DNA of 39,245 nucleotides from a virus, in the IMG/VR virus record IMGVR_UViG_3300009285_002938, positions 1 to 39,245 of that record; one strand, 5' to 3'. Below, one piece after another: positions 29,766 through 38,225 of the stretch (positions are counted from its first letter, which is position 1; every line of letters begins with the position of its first letter). The translations under genes were made by a program, and so were the position numbers. The notes under the pieces are model-generated. The model was not told where the DNA came from and made no database searches. It worked only from the letters and a program-made list of their open reading frames with translations.

Positions 29766-30596
29766 ATGCGCGATATATCCTCTATTAAAGACAGGTTAAA
29801 GGATTCTCAACCTCAGATTCATTCTCAAAGAGAAAAAAATATTATCTCAGTTAGATTAGATGAAATTTCCAAAGACCCTATTATAAAGGAAACTAAAATA
29901 TTATCTGCTATGAGGCAGAAATTTAAAGTTAATATACAGGCAAAACAAAAAGAGCTTAATAGTTTAGTTGATACTATTACTAGGAATAGACAACTTGCCT
30001 CGGATGAAATAGAAAAGGTTTTAAAAGAATCCCGGGCTAAGGCCAGTAAACTAATTTCCGAGGCAGAAGCTATCAAATACGAGGCTGATAATTTGTTAAA
30101 AGAGCAGATTAACAGAAAAGAAAAGTTAGATGAGTTAGAACAGGAAGTTACAAAAAGAGAAACCGATAATTCCTCAAAAGAGGTCTATATCAAGCAAATG
30201 ATACAGAAAGCCACTAAACAGGAGGAAACTACCCAAAAAAACCTATTGTTATCAGAAAAACACTACCAGGAGGCCCTAGATTGCTATATTTCGGCTGTTT
30301 CTTTACTTACCCTAGCAGTAGACCATTTAGAAAACATGGCTAAAATTAGAAAAGAGGTATCGGAGGTTATCTATCAGAAACTGGAGAAAATTGGTATAAT
30401 AGAGAAAAGAGTTATCACTTTAATCAAACTAATTGATGGAGATAAACTCTTATTGCAACAGAAAGCCATAGAGCTTCAAGATAAAGAGAAGTTATTAAAA
30501 GACCGCCGGCAACAGCTTGAGCGGGTTGATAAAGAATTGAAACAAAAATGGCAGACATATTCGGACCAACATCTTCACATGGGCAAGGCCACCTAG
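29766..30596 (+). CDS. Long coiled-coil protein
   Basis: 276 residues, almost all helical with heptad-like spacing (IQAKQKELNSLVDTITRNRQ, EQEVTKRETDNSSKEVYIKQ, KEKLLKDRRQQLERVDKELK). One weakly hydrophobic helix near DCYISAVSLLTLAVDHLENM is too polar to be a confident membrane span. Its last 49 bases overlap the next gene in another frame. A second, shorter coiled-coil gene occurs at 32899. Possible roles are a fibre chaperone, a tape-measure-like spacer or an assembly factor; none is proven. Confidence 0.65.
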   Translation: MRDISSIKDRLKDSQPQIHSQREKNIISVRLDEISKDPIIKETKILSAMRQKFKVNIQAKQKELNSLVDTITRNRQLASDEIEKVLKESRAKASKLISEAEAIKYEADNLLKEQINRKEKLDELEQEVTKRETDNSSKEVYIKQMIQKATKQEETTQKNLLLSEKHYQEALDCYISAVSLLTLAVDHLENMAKIRKEVSEVIYQKLEKIGIIEKRVITLIKLIDGDKLLLQQKAIELQDKEKLLKDRRQQLERVDKELKQKWQTYSDQHLHMGKAT

Positions 30597-30982
30597 TAGG
30601 CGGAGTTTCTTCTGCTGAGGATAGAGATCAATTAGTTTTACGGGTTGACCCTACCACAAAAAGACTTTTGGTTGATGCCATTGCAACGGTTGGTCATGAT
30701 ATTACTGAAATTGGACATGGAGTTAAAACGGTTACTACGGCTGGCACAGATGTTGTTTTGGCTAATTCTACGACTTGTAAAAAATTAGATATCCAAGCCC
30801 AAACAGATAATACTGGTTTAATCGCGGTGGGCGCTTCCGGTGTTGATGCTACGGTTGCTACGGGAACTGGGATTATACTTAACCCTGGTGATGTTTACTC
30901 TTTGGAAATTGATAACTTAGCGGATATTTATATTGATGCCACCGTTTCAGGAGACGGAGTTAGGTATACTTATTATACTTAA
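30548..30982 (+). CDS. Putative virion protein, 144 aa
   Basis: A beta-rich protein (MADIFGPTSSHGQGHLVGGV, then TEIGHGVKTVTTAGTDVVLA and a jelly-roll-like GTGIILNPGDVYSLEIDNLA). Its start lies 49 nt inside the coiled-coil gene, a long overlap. The pattern is seen in phage tail or head accessory proteins. It immediately precedes a fibre-like protein, so it may be the fibre's adaptor. Confidence 0.65.
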   Translation: MADIFGPTSSHGQGHLVGGVSSAEDRDQLVLRVDPTTKRLLVDAIATVGHDITEIGHGVKTVTTAGTDVVLANSTTCKKLDIQAQTDNTGLIAVGASGVDATVATGTGIILNPGDVYSLEIDNLADIYIDATVSGDGVRYTYYT

Positions 30983-30985
30983 AAT

Positions 30986-32515
30986 ATGGGAGCAAACAGA
31001 ATAACACCAAATGCGGTAAGGAGAACGGGTGATACTATGACAGGGGATTTGACGCTTCAATCGGCTGATTCTGACAATGGAACAAAGAGATTGAATTTAC
31101 AAACTTACGAGGAAACCGGAACTTCTGATTATACGGAAAATATAAGAATTGATGCTTTAGCAGATTCTGCAAAAGGGGCGATTGCATTTAGAGACAAAAA
31201 CAGTGTCACTCAAACATGGTTACAACAACATGATTATTTGTATTTTTACGACACCAAGACTGTAGATTCGGTAGACGATCCAGGTAATACTTTTGGTGTT
31301 CTTTCTCATGGGTTGCCTACGGGGTGGCAGGTCCAACTTACGACAACGGGGACGTTGCCTACGGGATTGTCGATTTCTACAGATTATTATGTTCGAGCTG
31401 TAAATAGTAATACTTTGACATTTTTTCCGACTTCTGCTGATGCTGTTGCCAACACGAATAAGATAACTTTCACTGGAACTGGAAGTGGCACAATCCAAGT
31501 GGTTCCTGATAACACTTATAATTTTAATCGCCATAAACATTTTGGGATTGAGGTTTCTGATTCTAGTGGTTCAAAGCAGACACGTCTTTCAATCCCTTAT
31601 GGTTTTGATACAACTGAAATGACGGTTTATGATGCTAATCTTAATGTTGCTGGTAATTTTTTAAGAATATGGGGAGATTCAGGAACTAATAGACAAATTA
31701 TTTTTGCAAAAAGTCCAGCAGACCCAGATTCATTTTTACCCCCTTTAGACACCAGCATTTCTCGCTGGTCAATTTTGGCAAATAACACAGCGGAATCTGG
31801 TTCAAATGTAGGAACGGATTTCAAAATTAGTAGGTTTAACGACAGCGGGGCTTTTGTTGATTCTCCATTCTTTATACAACGCTCGACTGGGTACATTGGG
31901 ATTGGGGGACAATCTGCCCCCACCCACGCACTGACACTTTCTTCGTCTTCCACAGGAATAGCTATTTATAATACGGCAGATCAAACAACCAACTATGAGA
32001 GGGGGATTATGGCAATATCGGGAAATGTTATAACTTTTTATTCTCAAAATGCTGGCTCTGGTACACAAAGGAACATTCGTTTTGGGGATAGTACAAATTA
32101 TTTAGAAGATGCTCCCGCAGCGGCGAGTGGTTCTCCCAAGTTTACAATAACAAGGACGGCGACATCTTCAGCAAGTTTGTTATTACTTAATCATGCGGGA
32201 ATGACGGGTAGTTCAGGTGTCCAATATGGACTTAATCTAACACAGGTAGTGAATCAAACAAGTACGGCAGGATATGACGCTATTGCAGTTGCGGTTACAG
32301 AAACTGGGACTGGAAGTGGTGTCAAGACATTAATTAATGCAACTGTGGGTGGAAACTTAAAGTTTCGAGTTAATAATCAGGGTGTGGTGTTTCCAGTAGC
32401 TCTTGCAACAGCTTCGGCTCCAACTTATGTTTTGGGGGGAATGTATTTTGACACCACTCTTAATAAGTTGAGAATTGGTGGTGCGACAGCGTGGGAGACG
32501 GTAACTAGTGTATAA
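30986..32515 (+). CDS. Tail fibre-like protein
   Basis: A 509-residue protein starting three bases after the upstream stop. RRTGDTMTGDLTLQS near the N-terminus is a classic phage fibre repeat; QVQLTTTGTLPTGLSISTDY resembles modular fibre domains, and the remaining sequence is a chain of beta-rich Ser/Thr/Asn/Gly modules ending in GMYFDTTLNKLRIGGATAWE, a motif found at the ends of many fibres. It probably trimerises and meets the host surface. No peptidase or chaperone tail domain is visible. Confidence 0.75.
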   Translation: MGANRITPNAVRRTGDTMTGDLTLQSADSDNGTKRLNLQTYEETGTSDYTENIRIDALADSAKGAIAFRDKNSVTQTWLQQHDYLYFYDTKTVDSVDDPGNTFGVLSHGLPTGWQVQLTTTGTLPTGLSISTDYYVRAVNSNTLTFFPTSADAVANTNKITFTGTGSGTIQVVPDNTYNFNRHKHFGIEVSDSSGSKQTRLSIPYGFDTTEMTVYDANLNVAGNFLRIWGDSGTNRQIIFAKSPADPDSFLPPLDTSISRWSILANNTAESGSNVGTDFKISRFNDSGAFVDSPFFIQRSTGYIGIGGQSAPTHALTLSSSSTGIAIYNTADQTTNYERGIMAISGNVITFYSQNAGSGTQRNIRFGDSTNYLEDAPAAASGSPKFTITRTATSSASLLLLNHAGMTGSSGVQYGLNLTQVVNQTSTAGYDAIAVAVTETGTGSGVKTLINATVGGNLKFRVNNQGVVFPVALATASAPTYVLGGMYFDTTLNKLRIGGATAWETVTSV

Positions 32516-32516
32516 T
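32511..32516 (+). promoter_or_regulatory. -10 box TATAAT before a 51-aa gene
   Basis: TG directly precedes TATAAT, which overlaps the end of the fibre gene. Six nt later is ATG 32523. It supports the short downstream reading frame as a real gene. Confidence 0.55.
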
Positions 32517-32522
32517 CAAAAT

Positions 32523-32678
32523 ATGAAACCGGAAGTCAAAAAGGCGTTGGACTTAATAATTCAAGCCACGGGGATGCTTCAATTAACTAGGGAAAACCAT
32601 TTCCAAATTCAACAGAGTTTGACCATTATAGAAGCAGAGTTAAACCAGAAAAATGACGAGAAAAAAGATAAATCTTAA
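32523..32678 (+). CDS. Small helical protein, 51 aa
   Basis: A 51-codon gene just behind a TATAAT box. It encodes KPEVKKALDLIIQATGMLQL, then TRENHFQIQQSLTIIEAELN and a charged tail, consistent with a helical hairpin. It overlaps the next small gene by 26 nt. The function is unknown; its place between fibre genes suggests an assembly accessory. Confidence 0.6.
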   Translation: MKPEVKKALDLIIQATGMLQLTRENHFQIQQSLTIIEAELNQKNDEKKDKS

Positions 32679-32793
32679 AAGTTGTTGGTGGATTTTTAAC
32701 CATGAATGGAAATACACTGGAAATTATACCCAAGAGTGGTATGGGGAAAAATGCTCTAAATGTCAGAAAAATAGAAGATGTCCGATTTCATAA
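32653..32793 (+). CDS. Tiny cysteine/tryptophan-rich protein, 46 aa
   Basis: ATG 32653 lies in the end of the upstream small gene. The product has CWWIFNHEWKYTGNYTQEWY followed by CSKCQKNRRC, giving Cys residues and a His that could hold one zinc. Tiny Trp/Cys zinc proteins like this are frequent in phages and often go unannotated. The start lacks a clear ribosome site, so expression depends on coupling. Confidence 0.5.
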   Translation: MTRKKINLKSCWWIFNHEWKYTGNYTQEWYGEKCSKCQKNRRCPIS

Positions 32794-32845
32794 CAGTAGC
32801 AGCTGCAAACCTTAGGAGATATACCCTCCCTTTACTTTCAGTTGG

Positions 32846-32875
32846 TTGACAAATACTTTTCTAATAAATTATAAT
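32846..32875 (+). promoter_or_regulatory. Sigma70-type promoter TTGACA-18-TATAAT
   Basis: Two consensus boxes with 18-bp spacing. The leader to ATG 32899 is short and ends in AGAAGTTTATAAAACTC, nearly identical to the groEL leader, including a 5-bp AGTTT/AAACT hairpin next to the start codon. Confidence 0.75.
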
Positions 32876-32898
32876 TAACTAAGAAGTTTATAAAACTC

Positions 32899-33327
32899 AT
32901 GTCAGATCAAACAATCCCCGAAATTATAGAAAATATTAAGTCAATTACTTCTAAATGGTCTGAATTTATACAATATGAGACAGATAAAACTTCAAAAGTA
33001 ATTTCTGATGATCTTCAAAAACTTGTAAATATTGCTAATGAATACCGTAGGAATATTGAAATAAACAAACGTGACTGGGAATTAGTCAAGAATGAAGTTA
33101 ATAAACTCGAAGAAAAAAAAACAGAATTACTTGAAAAAGAAACTAAAGTAGATGATAAGATTAAAAAAGCTAGTGAACAAGAGGAACATTTAGCAAATTT
33201 ACATGATATTTTAGAAAGAAAAAGAAAAGTTTTAGATACTAGCGAACGAGAACTTAATAAAAAACATGAGATGATAAATGAAAGAATCAAGAATTATAAG
33301 ATAGCTCCCCCGATAGTAAATAAGTGA
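32899..33327 (+). CDS. Coiled-coil protein, 142 aa
   Basis: A highly charged, heptad-rich protein (VNKLEEKKTELLEKETKVDD, ASEQEEHLANLHDILERKRK) without membrane helices. It is driven by one of the strongest promoters in the window and shares its leader with groEL, suggesting similar timing or high expression. It may be a scaffold or fibre-assembly factor, or may work with the chaperonin; these are guesses. Confidence 0.65.
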   Translation: MSDQTIPEIIENIKSITSKWSEFIQYETDKTSKVISDDLQKLVNIANEYRRNIEINKRDWELVKNEVNKLEEKKTELLEKETKVDDKIKKASEQEEHLANLHDILERKRKVLDTSERELNKKHEMINERIKNYKIAPPIVNK

Positions 33328-33333
33328 TATAAT
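33325..33333 (+). promoter_or_regulatory. Extended -10 promoter (TGATATAAT)
   Basis: The element overlaps the TGA stop of the coiled-coil gene and lies 7 nt before ATG 33341. It has the same core as the elements at 7291 and 18606. Confidence 0.6.
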
Positions 33334-33340
33334 TTAGTTA

Positions 33341-33676
33341 ATGGCTAATGATTCTTTTTCTCGTGATGGGAATTTTGTACCCGATATTATTACCACCAGA
33401 GGCCGTTCCGTATCTTATGAAGATACCAACTTTCTTACAGGTGATTCGCCTGTTGTTTTAGATATTAATACCGACCTGGAAAGAAATGGGCGGGATGGAT
33501 ATATTGCTAACGATGGGGTGGGAAATTTTACAGTTGAAATATCTAATGACGGGGCTAATTATGGTGGAATCCATACTATTAAAGCAGGAGAAATATTAGA
33601 GTTAGCAGGAGTTAATCTTGATAAAATAAGAATTACCTGGATTTCAAATTCAAGCTACAGGGTATTTATTATTTAA
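33341..33676 (+). CDS. Putative small virion protein, 111 aa
   Basis: A beta-rich protein (VVLDINTDLERNGRDGYIAN, DGVGNFTVEISNDGANYGGI, TIKAGEILELAGVNLDKIRI) with the pattern of a small jelly-roll or phage-fibre accessory domain. It has its own leaderless-type promoter. The next gene starts one base after its stop. The specific role is unknown. Confidence 0.6.
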   Translation: MANDSFSRDGNFVPDIITTRGRSVSYEDTNFLTGDSPVVLDINTDLERNGRDGYIANDGVGNFTVEISNDGANYGGIHTIKAGEILELAGVNLDKIRITWISNSSYRVFII

Positions 33677-33677
33677 T

Positions 33678-33968
33678 ATGGCAGTAAAATTAACACAAGG
33701 ATTATCTTTTATGGATTCCCGTTTCGTCAATATCACAGGCGATACCATGACTGGGGATTTAATCGGTAAGGATTTTGTCCGGACGAGAGACGGTGTGATT
33801 ACAAGAGATGGTAATGGTTATGTGTCTTCTATTGCTTTAACTGGGGGGAGGACTCTAGTAGTTACGAGGGATGGCAATAACTATATTAGTTCTATTACAG
33901 ATGGAACCAGAACTTGGACTTATACAAGGAACGCCAGTAATCAAGTAACAAGCTGGGCGGTAACTTAA
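33678..33968 (+). CDS. Small fibre-like protein with short repeats
   Basis: 96 residues. NITGDTMTGDL is shared with the fibre at 30986, then related strands follow: TRDGNGYVSSIALTGGRTLV, TRDGNNYISSITDGTRTWTY, TRNASNQVTSWAVT. These short repeats resemble YD-type beta units. It could be an adaptor or truncated fibre whose N-terminal motif attaches to the same site as the larger fibre. Confidence 0.65.
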   Translation: MAVKLTQGLSFMDSRFVNITGDTMTGDLIGKDFVRTRDGVITRDGNGYVSSIALTGGRTLVVTRDGNNYISSITDGTRTWTYTRNASNQVTSWAVT

Positions 33969-33982
33969 AGAAAGGAGGATAT

Positions 33983-34204
33983 ATGTATAAAGCGGAAATT
34001 ATATCAATATCAAACGTAGATGCTTCTGGCAATATGGAGGTAGTCTATAAGATTTGGATAGATAAAGAGGTTAAATATGACAATATGCAGGTAAATGGTA
34101 GGCCAGATTCTATAGTGGGAACCATTAAACAACAGATGGCAGAATTGAAAAGGCAGATAGACGAAGTAGGGAAAATAAAAGTGGGAGATGAAATAATTTT
34201 ATAA
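33983..34204 (+). CDS. Hypothetical protein, 73 aa
   Basis: A small alpha/beta protein preceded by AAAGGAGG, the best Shine-Dalgarno in this half of the window. It reads KAEIISISNVDASGNMEVVY, then IVGTIKQQMAELKRQIDEVG. This beta domain plus C-terminal helix is common among small phage structural genes. The next gene begins one base after its stop. Confidence 0.6.
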   Translation: MYKAEIISISNVDASGNMEVVYKIWIDKEVKYDNMQVNGRPDSIVGTIKQQMAELKRQIDEVGKIKVGDEIIL

Positions 34205-34205
34205 T

Positions 34206-36656
34206 ATGGCTTATAAACCCTGTATTGCTTCATCAGCTTATTCAACCGCCGCAACTTGGGGGTCTTTATCCAATACTCCTACTTTGCACGCTACAACCAA
34301 TATCACTGTTACGGCAGGAGGTGTTTTTTCTGCTACGTTTACTGCCCCTAGCATTACCGATTCAGCTATTGGGGTTTGGGTATTTGTTGCGGCAGTAGGG
34401 ACAGCAGGAACGCTTGTGGCTACCCTGCAGGAAAACTCGGTGGATACAACAGCTACGGCTTCAAAGACCATTACTTCTCTAACCGCTGCCAACTGGTACT
34501 ATTTTGTTTTTGGTACACCCTATACTTTTACTTCAATTGCGGCCGGCTATTATCGGATAAAACTCAATACCTCAGGAGCTTCCGGCACAACTTCGGCGGC
34601 TGCTAATTCGGGAGCTACCAACTTTGCTTATATGGCAGTGGACAATAGGACTGGAGTCCCGGCTTCAACTGATAACTTATGGATAGGCGGGTTTACCGTA
34701 ACTATGGACGGCACTCAAACTTGCGGGGCAGGGACAGATACTGTGTTGGCTATTAAAAGAACATTAGGCAACTCAATAAATATTTACGATAATGGTATTT
34801 TGTCTTGGGATACAGCAGCTTCAGCAACTTTAACTAATCTTGGGAATGTTGTAGTCGGGACAACTGGAGAATTGCGGATGGGAACAGTCGCTTCTCCTTA
34901 TCCGACAGGACAGATTGCCACACTAACATTTAACGAGAATGGAACTGATGGCAATCATGGAATGATAATTTTTATAGGTGGGAAGATGACCCTGCAGGGT
35001 GAACCAAAAACATCCACTTCTTTATGGAAAACTAAACTATCCTCTGGAGTTGGTACGGCAGCTTCACCATTAGTAACGGCAGACGCTGTTGATTGGGCAG
35101 TGAATGACGAAATTTTAATTGGGGCTACCTCAGACAATGCCACTAATTACAATGAAACCGAGCAGAAATTCATTATTACCAAAAACTCCTCCACTTCTTA
35201 TGTGTTATCTGATACTTTGGGCGGCGCTGAAGCCGCTTTTACTTATACTCATTCCACTGACGCATGGGTTCTTAATATTACTCGTAATGTAATCATAAAT
35301 ACTTCCAATTCAGCCCAGGGTTGGTATTATCAAAACCTGTCAATCACAGCGGGAAATGTTAATTGCGATTGGTTTACTTTCCAATATGGCAGTGCCAGCT
35401 CCACAACTGGAAAAACTGGGTTATATTTAATTGGGAGAAACACTGCCGGAATAACAGGCAATTACGATTATGGGGTATCAAGGAACGCTTTAGCTGCAGG
35501 GTTTAATATAGACACCTCTGTTTCAACTATTACCTGGACTGGCTTGATTTCCTGTTTGGGAGTTTCAGCTTCTAACGTGGGAGCTTTCAGGTGGACATCG
35601 GGGACTCCAAGCAATAAAACATTTGTGGATTGCTTTGCGATTAAAAACACCAGAGGTGGATGGCAACTCTTAACAGGAGGAGCTAATTATACTTTTACCA
35701 GATGTTATGCTATTTCTTGTAATACTGCGGCTGCTTTTAATGCAGGGATTGATTTAACCAGTATTATTTCTTCCACATTTACAGATTGTGAAGTACACGC
35801 TTGCGGAGTAAGGGGTTTATTCCTGCAGGGAACTACGGCAATTACTTTTAGTAATTTTCTATCAGGTACCAAAGGCAATAACACAATAGATATTGATATA
35901 ACATCGAATACTTACAACGATGTAGTCTTTACCAGTTCTACGCTTTCATCTACTACTTTTATTAATAATTATCTAAACTTAATTACTGGTTCAAAAATTG
36001 CTTTTGACGCTTTATCTGGAACAGCTAATAATCATATTTGGTACACAAACTATGGCATAGCCCGTTCCACAGGTTCAGGGCTTGTAGACACAACTGTGCG
36101 GACAACTGGTTCTTTAGGATTGAGAATAGCGGCGGAAGAAGCAACTACCGGTTTTACATGGGAATTTAACATCCCTCAAAACGCCAGTTCTATTATTAAC
36201 TTTTTCGGCTATTTTCAAAAAAATACCGCCTTTGCGACAAGTGTCTGCACAGTAGAGTTATGGCTTTATGGCTCAACTTCAGCCGATGCTACGGCTAACT
36301 TGACTGATACTACAGGTAGCTGGCAATCGGTATCATTGTCGGTTAATAATACCCAGACAGTAGATAGATTGGCAACCATTAAGGTTATCGCAAAAACTAC
36401 TACCGCAGCCGCCTATATTTATATTGATGATTTATTCAACGCGGGAGACGGCACAACTAACTCCGATAAGGTAACGGGTTTGGATACCTGGGATAAAGGG
36501 AAACCAATATCTATTATCCAGCCTTCGGCTGTTTCTGCCGCCGATATTTGGACATTTTCAACTACGGCTTTAACTACAGCGGATACAACAGGCAATCATC
36601 TTGTTAGAATTAAACAGATAACTGATGATAACCAAGCCTTAATTCTGGCAAAATAG
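34206..36656 (+). CDS. Large fibre/spike protein with G8-like and beta-helix domains
   Basis: An 816-residue protein. Residues 1-160 form a beta-sandwich-like module. Residues about 165-365 resemble a G8 domain: NLGNVVVGTTGELRM, MTLQGEPKTSTSLWKTKL, ADAVDWAVNDEILIGATS, then WVLNITRNVIINTS. A right-handed beta-helix follows to about residue 600 (CFAIKNTRGGWQLLTGGANY, CYAISCNTAAAF, CEVHACGVRGLFLQG). Residues 640-740 look like a carbohydrate-binding jelly roll. G8 plus beta-helix occurs in glycan-binding or glycan-cleaving proteins, so a receptor-binding spike or depolymerase is inferred. Confidence 0.75.
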   Translation: MAYKPCIASSAYSTAATWGSLSNTPTLHATTNITVTAGGVFSATFTAPSITDSAIGVWVFVAAVGTAGTLVATLQENSVDTTATASKTITSLTAANWYYFVFGTPYTFTSIAAGYYRIKLNTSGASGTTSAAANSGATNFAYMAVDNRTGVPASTDNLWIGGFTVTMDGTQTCGAGTDTVLAIKRTLGNSINIYDNGILSWDTAASATLTNLGNVVVGTTGELRMGTVASPYPTGQIATLTFNENGTDGNHGMIIFIGGKMTLQGEPKTSTSLWKTKLSSGVGTAASPLVTADAVDWAVNDEILIGATSDNATNYNETEQKFIITKNSSTSYVLSDTLGGAEAAFTYTHSTDAWVLNITRNVIINTSNSAQGWYYQNLSITAGNVNCDWFTFQYGSASSTTGKTGLYLIGRNTAGITGNYDYGVSRNALAAGFNIDTSVSTITWTGLISCLGVSASNVGAFRWTSGTPSNKTFVDCFAIKNTRGGWQLLTGGANYTFTRCYAISCNTAAAFNAGIDLTSIISSTFTDCEVHACGVRGLFLQGTTAITFSNFLSGTKGNNTIDIDITSNTYNDVVFTSSTLSSTTFINNYLNLITGSKIAFDALSGTANNHIWYTNYGIARSTGSGLVDTTVRTTGSLGLRIAAEEATTGFTWEFNIPQNASSIINFFGYFQKNTAFATSVCTVELWLYGSTSADATANLTDTTGSWQSVSLSVNNTQTVDRLATIKVIAKTTTAAAYIYIDDLFNAGDGTTNSDKVTGLDTWDKGKPISIIQPSAVSAADIWTFSTTALTTADTTGNHLVRIKQITDDNQALILAK

Positions 36657-36659
36657 GTA

Positions 36660-36688
36660 TTGATATATTTTTATTAATCTAATATAAT
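36660..36688 (+). promoter_or_regulatory. Promoter TTGATA-17-TATAAT
   Basis: TTGATA at 36660-36665 and TATAAT at 36683-36688 with ideal 17-bp spacing. The 24-nt leader contains GTTTT/AAAAC, a 5-bp hairpin with a 3-nt loop that ends 2 nt before ATG 36713, the same layout as before groEL and the gene at 32899. Confidence 0.7.
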
Positions 36689-36712
36689 TAAAAAAGAGTT
36701 TTCTAAAAACCA

Positions 36713-37417
36713 ATGAATCCGCAATCCTCTGATCTTTATAATATTGTTACTATTCAAAATATTGATAATGAAGATTTTATTTTTACTGTCAATAAAGAGC
36801 CATATCTAATCAAAGCAGGTGAAACAAGAAATTTCCCTAAATTTATGGTTAATATTGGATTAAAACACTTGATTGATAAAATCCTGCTTAAAAGAGATCC
36901 CGAAGGCAAGTTGCAAAGAAGATTAGACTTAAGGGATGAGTTGGCCTCACAAATTATTATTGAAGAGGTATCTTATCAAAAACCACAAACTCCGACAGAT
37001 GAAGAAATAGTCCAACAGGTAAATAGACCATCAGATTTAGATAGGTTATTACAGAAAAACAAAGAAACTCTTAAAAAGGATGATACTGTGATACCATTAC
37101 CTGTAATTCCACAACCTGAGCCTAATTTGGAAAGAATTAGACCTACTGCCGAAGATATTGGAGGAAGTGGGCAAGATGGAGATTTAACAGTTAATGAACA
37201 ATCGCAAGAAACCTTCCAACAGCTAGAAGAAGAGAAACAAGTTCAACCTATGCCTACTAAAAAACAAATGATAAACTACGCAGTGAATACTCTTAAACTA
37301 ACAATGGATGATAAAACAAAAAAAGCATGGGATAAAATGAAAAACGAAGAATTGTTTACAGCACTCGGCCTGGATAAAGAGGAAGACTTAGAAGGGACCG
37401 GAATCTATGCCTCCTAA
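36713..37417 (+). CDS. Putative virion/assembly protein, 234 aa
   Basis: The N-terminal part is a small beta domain (IVTIQNIDNEDFIFTVNKEP, LIKAGETRNFPKFMVNIGLK) typical of phage structural proteins. The middle is Pro/Gln/Glu-rich and probably disordered. The C-terminus is a small helical unit (KKQMINYAVNTLKLTMDDKT) resembling SAP-like or HeH-like motifs. It has its own promoter and overlaps the scaffold-like gene by 11 nt. A head-assembly role is inferred from this pairing. Confidence 0.65.
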   Translation: MNPQSSDLYNIVTIQNIDNEDFIFTVNKEPYLIKAGETRNFPKFMVNIGLKHLIDKILLKRDPEGKLQRRLDLRDELASQIIIEEVSYQKPQTPTDEEIVQQVNRPSDLDRLLQKNKETLKKDDTVIPLPVIPQPEPNLERIRPTAEDIGGSGQDGDLTVNEQSQETFQQLEEEKQVQPMPTKKQMINYAVNTLKLTMDDKTKKAWDKMKNEELFTALGLDKEEDLEGTGIYAS

Positions 37418-38225
37418 AAAAGACGAAGAGATAACAGAAGAGGGAAGAGAAGATTTACCAGCTTTTACAGAGGATGAAGAAGAAATAATTCCTAAGGAAG
37501 GTGAGATAACTGTTCCGGCCAAAGGCGAGGAAGAAGAAGTAGAAGAGGCTCCTAAATACCAGTTCAAAACCGATGAAGAGTTAGATGAGTTTATAAAATC
37601 CCGTCAACCTGTGGCTCCGATTGCCCCTGAGCCTTCTGTAGTGCCTCAGAAGGCAGAAGCCGAAGAAGAGGATGAATTTAAGGATTTAGAGCTATTTAAG
37701 GGCTATAAAGACCCTAAGACAGGGGAATGGGTAGGTGAGGTTCCTGCTGACTGGAATGACTTTGCCAGGAAAATATTAAAACACGCTTCTCCTAAAACAT
37801 TAACCCCTAAAATACTGGAACAGGTGAGGGAAATGACCCAAAAAGAAAGAGCGGAATTAGAGCAAATTGATAAAGGTTTTGATGCGGAATATGATGCTTT
37901 GGCAACACAAGGATTAGTGCCTCAAAGGAATACGCCGGAGGGGCAGGAAATAAATAAGCAGATTACCAATGTAGGTGCTAGTTGGGGACAATCCAGCATT
38001 ACTAAAGCGCATGAATTATGGAAAAAAATACCTAAAGAGCAAGGTGGAGGATTAGAATATGTTTCCCCTACTAAATCGAAAGTTAATGCCTCAAAAGCAG
38101 TGGCAGCCAAGATGGGATCATCTCAAGGTAGTAGCACTGGAAAGCCTAAAGCAGGTTCTATACCATACAACCGTCTCCATACAGCTCGTGGCGTTGATGA
38201 GTTATTGGAAAGCGAAGATTTATGA
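37407..38225 (+). CDS. Scaffold-like acidic protein, 272 aa
   Basis: The first 100 residues are extremely acidic and disordered (TEEGREDLPAFTEDEEEIIP, EEEEVEEAPKYQ); the middle contains VPADWNDFARKILKHASPKT and a helical DKGFDAEYDALATQGLVPQR. The C-terminus is basic and Ser/Gly-rich. Acidic-to-basic low-complexity proteins with a basic helical end are typical scaffolds or capsid-assembly proteins, but it lies far from the capsid gene on this linear map. The assignment is tentative. Confidence 0.55.
   Translation: MPPKKDEEITEEGREDLPAFTEDEEEIIPKEGEITVPAKGEEEEVEEAPKYQFKTDEELDEFIKSRQPVAPIAPEPSVVPQKAEAEEEDEFKDLELFKGYKDPKTGEWVGEVPADWNDFARKILKHASPKTLTPKILEQVREMTQKERAELEQIDKGFDAEYDALATQGLVPQRNTPEGQEINKQITNVGASWGQSSITKAHELWKKIPKEQGGGLEYVSPTKSKVNASKAVAAKMGSSQGSSTGKPKAGSIPYNRLHTARGVDELLESEDL

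Noticed and set aside
34200-34205. TATAAT directly abutting the ATG at 34206 as a promoter
   Set aside because: With no spacing to the start codon, transcription would begin inside the gene; it is explained by chance in an AT-rich stop-start junction.
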